Of a stretch of DNA of 47,119 nucleotides, positions 25,901-31,534 are shown one piece after another. The notes under the pieces are model-generated. The model had not been told where the DNA came from. It saw only the letters and a list, made by a program, of their open reading frames with translations, and searched no databases. Within the stretch, counting starts at the first letter, position 1; every line of letters begins with the position of its first letter. Origin of the DNA: an uncultured Spirochaetaceae bacterium (GTDB taxonomy: Bacteria > Spirochaetota > Spirochaetia > Treponematales > Treponemataceae); assembly GCA_902789325.1 (NCBI GenBank), contig CADANN010000028.1:1-47119 (forward strand), written 5' to 3'. A program made the translations under genes and the position numbers.

Positions 25901-26197
25901 TGTAACTACACAAGTGAAAAATGGAACAAGTGCAGTAAGCAGGCGAAGGGTTTTGCGTGCAGTCCATTTAGAGGCAAAACACGAAAGTCCGGCTGTAAGC
26001 AAAAAGGCAGGAATCAAAATGCTGCAGAATCCGTAAACAGAGTACAGCATATCGCCCAAAATATAGAAAATATTATTATGGCCTGGACCTGAAATTCCAT
26101 AATCCAGGGGCAAAAGTATCAAACTGATAGAAAAAAGTGCCGCCAGCAACAGCAAAACGGCTCCGGTTATGATTGTAGACTTATTCGATGCTCTCAT
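22904..26197 (-). CDS. ftsK: DNA translocase FtsK/SpoIIIE
   Basis: A 1097-residue septal ATPase that pumps chromosome ends through the closing division septum. The N-terminus has about four membrane helices (residues about 10-150; for example AVLLLLAALFSISLILL). A long acidic linker rich in Glu, Pro and Asp spans about 155-620. The motor follows, with Walker A GATGSGKS near residue 779 and Walker B VVIIDEFADLM near residue 888, plus LATQRPSVNVITGLIKANIPTR. The C-terminal winged helix (gamma domain) reads YIQRRLKIGYNRAARLVEEME and would read the polar guide sequences on DNA. The acidic linker is long for the family. A GGA stands close to the ATG. It is divergent from the esterase gene. Confidence 0.95.
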   Translation of the reverse strand: MRASNKSTIITGAVLLLLAALFSISLILLPLDYGISGPGHNNIFYILGDMLYSVYGFCSILIPAFLLTAGLSCFASKWTARKTLRLLTALVPFFTCVVTENLIRSVVKVDHSPFAIVKILIALVTGAMLVVIEFLGTGILADRLNNGGFKSLTKGRAAKKSTDSDEYIDVIEPEDEISLDSTDEETEPVTENEPLPEFKKLSKFKEPKEPKKSFFDRFRKNKEADDDEEYQPKKSTAFDDVLDNVEEMQPEQSTNKTTAENDEPEAHNSMLTQEEFAALTTPEAPADELEWPGLPPKPENLPPEYDAEFDENDPALEFPPKDEEPEQFEVEVETEEEKAPLYEESIPEVSEEPAVVANTPVAEEPVETPVKKTDDANDPYAATRYIDSVVENPLYPHKIVINDDSEDITDEPPVAQPAPEKPKYPTRIQLNDDAVYESKSEPDTDDEYVEDETLPFPNFDIEEPAINSATSDANERSVSEYFEEDTPAPQHISKENLYNYFENIDTKKKAPVIQEPAFEETEDDSADETTSDEPQIFNQLAEQEEVNISTAAASVFADMDADIRKTMPAKPKEEPVSHGAGNHGGATNLTKDELSDFFNAQQEENTPKTKEIAANPPKTNRATKKGPYVIPSDLLTAYKDDQYWIIDDATKQASLNLKQTLAEFNIEADIIGIKKGPVVTMFEILPAPGVKLSKIVALQDNIALSLAAQSVRIVAPIPGKQAVGIEVPNRNRSVVGFREIIEMDLPEWKKMAVPVVLGKDILGKAQLIDLVKTPHMLIAGATGSGKSVCVNSLILSILYKRSFEDVKMILVDPKVVELKLYNNIPHLLTPVITEPKKALQALQWCLCEMERRYALLDSMGVRDISNYNTKIKEQKICTQKLPYIVVIIDEFADLMATSGKELENIVARLTAMSRAVGIHLVLATQRPSVNVITGLIKANIPTRIAFMVASRTDSNIIIDTVGAEKLLGRGDMLYASAVDPAPIRIQGTFVSDQEVENVVTAVKDYGEPDYIDEEIFVEDDDEEGARDLFGEPMDDDDPLYDQALEIVVQSGKASASYIQRRLKIGYNRAARLVEEMEERGIVGPANGSKPREVIHIP

Positions 26198-26242
26198 AGT
26201 TCCATTATCGGAAAATAAAAAAAAGATTTTAGCAGAAATTAT

Positions 26243-26270
26243 TTGATATCAGGCTAAGGTGTGATACAAT
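26243..26270 (+). promoter_or_regulatory. sigma-70 promoter of the esterase gene
   Basis: TTGATA (26243-26248), 16 bases, TACAAT (26265-26270). Transcription would start near 26277, directly at the LacI-type operator. Confidence 0.6.
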
Positions 26271-26278
26271 TAAGTGGT

Positions 26279-26298
26279 TTAGTTAAACGATTTACTAA
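26279..26298. promoter_or_regulatory. LacI-family operator
   Basis: TTAGTTAAACGATTTACTAA is symmetric at 16 of 20 positions around a central CG, the standard form of LacI/GalR-family operators. It lies just after the promoter -10 box, where a bound repressor would block transcription. The regulator gene is not in this window. Confidence 0.6.
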
Positions 26299-26324
26299 AA
26301 CCACAGATATGGAGGAATTTAAAA

Positions 26325-27941
26325 ATGAAAATGGAAAAAATGCCGGAAGTTACCCGAATAAACGAAGGTGCTTTCTGGAGCAATTCTTACGAAAAATTTG
26401 ATGTGGAAGTTTATGTGCCACATTCGCCACTCCAGGGTGATATCCTTAATTACGGATTTATAGCACCCTATCTTTTGATTTTTAATGATAAAAAACTTAG
26501 CCGCGACGAACAGATTACATTTGCCCGTGAAAAAGGCTTTGAAAAACTTGCTGCTGATTTTGATTCCAGCGTAGTTTTTATCACTCCAAAAACCGGTGAC
26601 TGGAATTCTGCCGCTCCGGATATTCTTTCTGAAATCATTTCAAATTCTAAAATCCATCAGTATCATAAAGATGGAGTTGTAATTGCAAATAACTTTTTCC
26701 GTCACAGCATAGACGGATATTTTATTCGTGGTGCAATTTTCCGCATTATTTTGTGTGGATTTGGCAGCGGTGCCGATTATATTGCCAAAAATTGTCTTTG
26801 CCATTTTGAAGGAGATGGACTTTGGGGCCGTTCAGATTTAGCTCCTGCAACCTGCCTTTTGACCGGGCTTTCTGTTTTGCCTGAGGTAAAGGCAGATGAT
26901 ATTCCTGTGATTTCTTATGGCAACAGCGACGAGGCAAATGCAATTCTGGAGAAAGGCTGCAAACACTTCTTAAAACGCGATACTGCCGCTACAGCAGAAG
27001 TTCTACAAAAAGATTTTTATGATTTTGCACGCCAGTTCCGCAGAATGAATGGACCACTTCAGATAGATCCTGATTTGGAAAAAGACGGTCTTGTGATTGA
27101 ACCAGGCATCGCAGAGGTAAAAACATCAAAAGATAACTGTGGTGATGACAAGGGAACAGAAACTCATAAAATCGGATATTTTGCTTTCTATAATAAAGGG
27201 ATTTTTGATGGGGAAGCGGTGCCTTTAGTTCTCGGCTTCCATGGTGGTGGTGACAGCTGTTTCTTCCTTGCAACAATGGCAGGTTGGGCAAAAATCGCTC
27301 ACAGACACAACTTCCTTCTGGTAACAATTGAAAATCACCTGAACAGTACTGCTACAGAAATGATTGAACTTCTGGAAATCCTGAAGAAAAAGTACAAAAT
27401 AGATTCAACACGAATTTATGCAACCGGCTTTTCTATGGGTGGTTGTAAAACCTGGGATTTGGTTCAGGAATATCCACAAGTGATTGCCGCTGCAGCACCT
27501 ATGGACGCTACTTTTGATGTTGGCTGCAATGTTTACGGTAACAAAGTGGAAGGTGGAATAAACGAAACTATTCCAGTACCGATTTTTTATGCAGGTGGAG
27601 AAGTTACGCCTCTTCCAGAATTGCCATTTCAGGCACAAAAGTGCTTAGACCGTATGTCTTACGTTTTATGGTTGAACAACGCAACAGCCGCAGAACGTTA
27701 TGATGAAGAAGTTGTGCTCGAAAATAAAGATAATTGGGAAAATAAAATCTGGGGAATTAATGGTGATGAAGTTGAAAAGCTTTATGATGAAAGCCGCGAT
27801 GCAACTCTCACCATGCAAAAGTTCAAAAGCCAAGATGGGCGCGTTTTAAGCGTATTTGCCAGCATAAGCGGGCAGGGCCATGATTGCCGCGAACACACCT
27901 GTGAAAACGCATGGCAATTCATGAGCCAATTCCACCGCTAA
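26325..27941 (+). CDS. esterase-like alpha/beta hydrolase with an extra N-terminal half
   Basis: A 538-residue protein without a signal peptide, starting nine bases after GGAGG. The C-terminal half (about 285-538) is a PHB-depolymerase/feruloyl-esterase-like hydrolase: the oxyanion loop FHGGGDS near 305, nucleophile Ser370 in GFSMGG, and a probable catalytic His519 in GQGHD. The N-terminal half (about 1-250) is not assigned. It holds VVFITPK and a CGFGSGADY segment that looks like a degenerate second nucleophile elbow, so a duplicated hydrolase is possible. The LacI-type operator in its promoter suggests sugar control, and an acetyl or feruloyl ester on plant glycan is a reasonable but unproven substrate. 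It overlaps the convergent Fe-ADH-like gene by four bases. Confidence 0.78.
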   Translation: MKMEKMPEVTRINEGAFWSNSYEKFDVEVYVPHSPLQGDILNYGFIAPYLLIFNDKKLSRDEQITFAREKGFEKLAADFDSSVVFITPKTGDWNSAAPDILSEIISNSKIHQYHKDGVVIANNFFRHSIDGYFIRGAIFRIILCGFGSGADYIAKNCLCHFEGDGLWGRSDLAPATCLLTGLSVLPEVKADDIPVISYGNSDEANAILEKGCKHFLKRDTAATAEVLQKDFYDFARQFRRMNGPLQIDPDLEKDGLVIEPGIAEVKTSKDNCGDDKGTETHKIGYFAFYNKGIFDGEAVPLVLGFHGGGDSCFFLATMAGWAKIAHRHNFLLVTIENHLNSTATEMIELLEILKKKYKIDSTRIYATGFSMGGCKTWDLVQEYPQVIAAAAPMDATFDVGCNVYGNKVEGGINETIPVPIFYAGGEVTPLPELPFQAQKCLDRMSYVLWLNNATAAERYDEEVVLENKDNWENKIWGINGDEVEKLYDESRDATLTMQKFKSQDGRVLSVFASISGQGHDCREHTCENAWQFMSQFHR

Positions 27942-29086
27942 TATGCCAATTTTACAAAATCAAACAGATCATCAGTAGTCATGCTGCGTGGAAGGTTATT
28001 AATCAGATTTACTGCTCTGATATCCTCCACCGGCAGTGACAACTGTTCAATAGTAAGATTCAAATCCTTAAGACGAGTAGGCAATGCTGCTTTAGCAATT
28101 CTCTGTCTTACATATTCAGTTAGCTGCTTAGCTGCATCTTCACCGGTAGTTTCTTCCGGACAGGTTCTTAAGAAGTGTGCCAGTTTTTCAACCTTAGCAA
28201 GCTTGAACTTAGATACATCTTCCAGCTGGAAAGGCAATAAAATAGAAGAAATCAGCGACTTACTCTTGTGGTATCGCGAATAAATGCTCAAAGAAAGCAG
28301 GCTTCCAACTCCAACGCTTGATGCAGCAGCGCCCAGAGAAATCAAACATCCAGCCTGAGCCGTCAAAACTTCAGCAGGAGTTGTAATATCAAGGGTAGGT
28401 GAGCCATCAAGAGCATAAGAAAGAATCTCAAGTCCCTTTTCTATGAACATATCGCTAAAGAAGTTTGCTTTCTGTGAAAGATATGCTTCAACTGCAATAG
28501 AAATCAGTTCAATAGCGAGAGAAGATTTCTGATTTTCAGTAAGAGTGAGCATGAGGTTAGGATCAGCAAGTACGAGTTTGCAAACTCCACCCTGAACGCG
28601 TAAAAACTTCAGCTGATGGCTTCGTGAATCTACAATTGGAATGTCCTGAGTGAACATAAAAGGACTGCGGTAAGTTGTAGGAATACAGATACATGGAATT
28701 GCGTTAGCGGTAGGCAGGGCACCATCAACAAAATTATAAAAATCGTGCACTTCGTTATAGTAAGCAGCAACAGCGCGGCCAACCTGAATAGCTTTTTCAC
28801 CGCCAATTGCAATAATTCCGTGAACATGGCCTTCTTTTGCAAGCCCAAGAGCGCGTGCAATTACCTGAGAAGTAGGGCCTTCTGCAAGTTCTGCAAAAAC
28901 AAAGCTTTCTATTTTGCGGTCAATCAGCGACTGCATAATCTGACCAGCAAGCTGTGCTTCGTTGAGCATAGGGTCCATAATAACCATATAGCGTGAACCC
29001 CATTCATGTACCTGAGCGCCAAGTCTGCTGATTGTATAAGGGCCTAAAATAATATTTGGATTAATACGAAATGCTAAATCTGCCAT
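27938..29086 (-). CDS. iron-alcohol-dehydrogenase/glycerol-dehydrogenase homologue lacking the metal ligands
   Basis: A 382-residue protein, started at the ATG at 29086 with AGAGG ahead. The whole fold of the family can be followed: IILGPYTISRLG, VHGIIAIGGEKAIQVGRAVA (normally GGGS), IPTTYRSPF (normally PTTAGT), the helix AIELISIAVEAYLS (normally D-A-L-T-H-A-I-E), and SSVGVGSLLSLSIYSRYH followed by SILLP (normally the V-H-G and P-H-G sites). The usual Asp-His-His-His metal set therefore reads Glu, Ile, a non-His residue and Lys, and the nucleotide loop is altered. It is probably not an ordinary dehydrogenase: either another chemistry or a binding or regulatory role. The frame is intact and begins with a good ribosome binding site, so it is not an obvious pseudogene. 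Confidence 0.78.
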   Translation of the reverse strand: MADLAFRINPNIILGPYTISRLGAQVHEWGSRYMVIMDPMLNEAQLAGQIMQSLIDRKIESFVFAELAEGPTSQVIARALGLAKEGHVHGIIAIGGEKAIQVGRAVAAYYNEVHDFYNFVDGALPTANAIPCICIPTTYRSPFMFTQDIPIVDSRSHQLKFLRVQGGVCKLVLADPNLMLTLTENQKSSLAIELISIAVEAYLSQKANFFSDMFIEKGLEILSYALDGSPTLDITTPAEVLTAQAGCLISLGAAASSVGVGSLLSLSIYSRYHKSKSLISSILLPFQLEDVSKFKLAKVEKLAHFLRTCPEETTGEDAAKQLTEYVRQRIAKAALPTRLKDLNLTIEQLSLPVEDIRAVNLINNLPRSMTTDDLFDFVKLAY

Positions 29087-29111
29087 TTTTTTACCTCTTC
29101 TCCCCAAACAA

Positions 29112-29140
29112 AAAAAGACGGAAACGCGTTCCGTCTTTTT
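29112..29140 (-). terminator. terminator of the rsmI-flgM transcript
   Basis: AAAAAGACGGAA (29112-29123) and TTCCGTCTTTTT (29129-29140) form a perfect 12-base stem around acgcg. On the - strand the hairpin is followed by a T-run. It lies just after the flgM stop and before the Fe-ADH-like start. Confidence 0.88.
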
Positions 29141-29161
29141 CGTGTCTTTTAAAGACTGCTG

Positions 29162-29449
29162 TTAGATACCAAGTGCAGACAAGAATTTATCTGCAGCTGA
29201 CTTAATAACAACATCATTCAAGTAGTTAGGATCCTTGAGCTTTTCTTTTACTTCGGCAACACGATCTGCTCTTACATCTGGAGTCTCGTTAGCAACTTTT
29301 TCCAGGTAGTAAGCTTCAGCCATTTCTTTGGCTTCTGCAGAAACGCTGATAGAATCAACTTCGCGGTTTACCTTTGCAGAGCTTTCGGTTTTGCGGAGAT
29401 TCTGAACATTTGTTACCTGAGTAACATTGTTTACACCATTTATCATCAT
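29162..29449 (-). CDS. flgM: anti-sigma-28 factor FlgM-like protein
   Basis: A 95-residue protein. The middle and end match FlgM: DSISVSAEAKEMAEAYYLE, then PDVRADRVAEVKEKL and a final helix IKSAADKFLSALG. FlgM binds sigma-28 (FliA) and holds off late flagellar genes until it is exported; spirochaetes have periplasmic flagella, so release may differ. The N-terminal 30 residues are Asn- and Val-rich and disordered-looking, as in the family. Two adjacent ATGs are possible starts; TAGGA lies close ahead. It follows the broken rsmI on the same strand and is closed by a strong terminator. Confidence 0.75.
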   Translation of the reverse strand: MMINGVNNVTQVTNVQNLRKTESSAKVNREVDSISVSAEAKEMAEAYYLEKVANETPDVRADRVAEVKEKLKDPNYLNDVVIKSAADKFLSALGI

Positions 29450-29470
29450 AACGTCCTACCCCTCTACCTT

Positions 29471-30132
29471 TTAATTATCGGTAGATTCATCAGAATTCTT
29501 AATATTTTTTACACCAGAAATGAAAACTGCAAACTCACCTTTTATGGATTGTCGCGAAGAATAATCCTTGTCAATTCGCGCCCAACAACGATGCGCCGGC
29601 TACTTTCAATATCGGCAATGTCCGCAAGAAGTTTAGTAATTCTGAACGGACTTTCGTAAATAACTACCGCATTTCCGGTATCCATCAGTTCTTTTAGGCG
29701 GCTACGTCTTCTGCCTGGCTTAGGTGAAAGAAAGCCCTCAAAAATCAGTGTTTTACCGCCCGTACCCGCAACGCTTACAAGGGTTGCAAACGCAGCAGGG
29801 CCTGGAATCGGCACCACATCAAAACCTGCCTGGCGAACAACATCGACTAGAACTGCGCCCGGGTCAGAAACTCCGGGAGTTCCTGCATCACTAGCATAAG
29901 CAACGTCGTGTCCTTCTTCCAGCAGTTTGACTATCTTTTCCCCAGCAAATCTTTCGTTTTGTGCCCTGCAGGAAATAAGCGGCTTTTTGATCTCAAAATG
30001 ATTCAAAAGCTGCAACGTATGGCGGGTATCTTCCGCAGCTATAAAATCTACGCTTTTGAGCGTCTCAATCGCACGGTAAGTAATATCGCCAAGATTCCCA
30101 ATCGGAGTTCCAACAACAAAAAGTTTTGCCAC
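29471..30132 (-). pseudogene. rsmI: 16S rRNA C1402 2'-O-methyltransferase RsmI, broken by frameshift
   Basis: The intact enzyme methylates the ribose of C1402 in 16S rRNA using S-adenosylmethionine. Residues 1-190 are clear: VGTPIGNLGDIT, AAEDTRHT, SDAGTPGVSDPG, PIPGPAAF, GFLSP and YESPFRI, up to VVGRELT. The frame then closes at 29542 after 196 residues. The usual ending IKGEFAVFISG is present in another frame just past that point and runs to a stop at 29471. Only about eight codons lie between RELT and KGEF, where the family normally has some 25, so a deletion of roughly 50 bases with a frame change is likely. The truncated protein keeps the binding fold and might retain something. A sequencing or assembly fault is also possible, as for ldh. 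Confidence 0.8.
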
Positions 30133-30183
30133 GCATATATTATAGAATAGAAAAGAACTGCTTGCAAGTGAAAATTACAGTAT

Positions 30184-30212
30184 GTCATTCTCGGGCTTGA
30201 CCCGAGGATCTG
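30184..30212. repeat. dispersed palindrome, CTCGGG/CCCGAG type
   Basis: CTCGGG (30190-30195), cttga, CCCGAG (30201-30206), preceded by gtcatt and followed by gatctg. This gtcatt-stem-gatct form is familiar as an intergenic repeat in several bacterial groups. It lies between rsmI and the ORF6N gene. Confidence 0.6.
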
Positions 30213-30313
30213 TACAACACATTTATCCTAGAAATAACAAAATATTCAAAACTTTTCGTAAAAATCACTTCCGAAAAATACACATCGTTGCAAATTTATA
30301 TATAGAGGTTTTT

Positions 30314-31267
30314 ATGGAAACAGAAAATAAAATTGAATCGAAAATTCTCACAATTCGCGGTCAGCAGGTAATGATAGACCGAGATTTAGCGGAGTTGTAT
30401 GGGGTGGAAACAAAAAGATTAAATGAGCAGGTTAAACGTAATATAGAACGTTTCCCGGAAAATTTCATGTTTCAGCTTACTCGTGAGGAAATTGAAGAAT
30501 ATTCTTCAAAGTCGAAAATTGCAACCTTGAAAATAGATGTGAATAGTTCCGTGAAGTCGCAATTTGCGACTTCACGGAACACAGATACTTTATTTTCTGG
30601 ACAAGATGGTGGTACTCGAAAACTCCCTTACGCCTTCACCGAACAAGGCGTTGCTATGCTTTCAGGTGTCCTAAAAAGCGAAACCGCCGTCAAAATGAGC
30701 ATTCAGATAATGAATGCCTTTGTTTCCATGCGACATTTTCTTCAAAACAATGCTCAGGTTTTTACAGAAATCAATTCAATCAAACATGCACTTCTAGATA
30801 CAAATCTTCATCAAAAAGAAACAGACCAAAAAGTACAGGAACTCTTTACTTTGATAGATAAATACAATGTTCAAGAAACCCAAGGCATCTTCTTTCAAGG
30901 CCAGATTTTTGATGCATACGCAAAGTTTGAGTCATTCTTATCTCAAGCCCAAACCGAAATCATCCTAATAGACAACTATGTAGACCTTTCTATCCTCGAA
31001 CGTCTTTCTAAAAAGAAACCTCAAGTAAACGTCATCATATATACCGATCCAAAAACAAAACTTACCACCCAAGACATTCAAAAGTTCAACAGCCAATATC
31101 CAACCATTACGCTGAACTACACAACCAGAATGCACGACCGGTTTTTAATCATAGATCAGAAAAGTCTGTATCACTTGGGAGCCTCTCTAAAAGACCTTGG
31201 AAAAAAATGTTTTGCATTCGAAATTTTAGATGACACTTTCCTCCCTCATCTCCTGCAAAATTTGTAA
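30314..31267 (+). CDS. ORF6N-domain protein with a phospholipase-D-like C-terminal domain
   Basis: A 317-residue protein starting six bases after AGAGG. The N-terminal 130 residues are an ORF6N domain, a DNA-binding module common in phages and mobile islands: ILTIRGQQVMIDRDLAELYGVETKRLNEQVKRN (family core is DxDLAxLYxVxTKxLNxxVKRN), ERFPENFMFQLT, and YAFTEQGVAMLSGVLKS. Between these, codons 78-89 come from a perfect inverted repeat. The C-terminal part (about 195-317) is PLD-like: IILIDNYVD, VNVIIYTD, MHDRFLIID with His274, and YHLGASLKDLGKK. It has HxR where most active PLDs have HxK. It is probably a mobile or phage-derived protein; its function is unknown. Confidence 0.82.
   Translation: METENKIESKILTIRGQQVMIDRDLAELYGVETKRLNEQVKRNIERFPENFMFQLTREEIEEYSSKSKIATLKIDVNSSVKSQFATSRNTDTLFSGQDGGTRKLPYAFTEQGVAMLSGVLKSETAVKMSIQIMNAFVSMRHFLQNNAQVFTEINSIKHALLDTNLHQKETDQKVQELFTLIDKYNVQETQGIFFQGQIFDAYAKFESFLSQAQTEIILIDNYVDLSILERLSKKKPQVNVIIYTDPKTKLTTQDIQKFNSQYPTITLNYTTRMHDRFLIIDQKSLYHLGASLKDLGKKCFAFEILDDTFLPHLLQNL
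30546..30580. repeat. perfect 17-bp inverted repeat inside the ORF6N reading frame
   Basis: GTTCCGTGAAGTCGCAA (30546-30562) and TTGCGACTTCACGGAAC (30564-30580) are exact complements around one base. The segment is read in frame and adds residues to the ORF6N linker that most family members do not have. Confidence 0.9.
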
Positions 31268-31346
31268 AAATCTATAAATTTCTTTAAAAAATTCATTTTT
31301 TTTACTTTAAAAAGTCCCTTTTTTTAAGTTTCTACTATATTCTAAC

Positions 31347-31374
31347 TTGACTATTCCCAAAAATGGTTTACCAT
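31347..31374 (+). promoter_or_regulatory. candidate promoter of the giant lipoprotein gene
   Basis: TTGACT (31347-31352), 16 bases, TACCAT (31369-31374). The -35 is good and the -10 fair. Start of transcription would be near 31381, the first bases of a predicted closed RNA structure. Confidence 0.45.
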
Positions 31375-31379
31375 ATTTG

Positions 31380-31441
31380 CGGTGGTATAACAAATCTCTA
31401 TGGAGAGGTTTGCAGAATAAAGATTCAGGGGATACGTACCG
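31380..31441 (+). ncRNA. candidate structured leader RNA (three-way junction) ahead of the giant gene
   Basis: By eye, P1 pairs 31380-31388 with 31432-31441 (nine pairs, one wobble, one bulge). P2 pairs CAAATCTCT (31391-31399) with AGAGGTTTG (31404-31412), with loop ATGG. P3 is GAAT-aaag-ATTC (31415-31426). The linkers are two, two and five bases. It begins where the predicted transcript starts and lies about 95 bases before the ATG. No known riboswitch family fits. Not folded by computer. Confidence 0.35.
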
Positions 31442-31534
31442 AAAAAATAAAGTATATTTAAAATAGTTAATTCATAATTGTGTTGCCAGAGAGTTATTAA
31501 AAAAGTTTTTACTTTAATTACGCGAGGTGCAACT

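Noticed and set aside
31380..31441. Purine-riboswitch likeness (TATAA near P1, CTATGG near P2)
   Set aside because: P2 has a four-base loop and P3 only four pairs, so the two kissing loops of purine aptamers cannot form, and the junction bases do not match.
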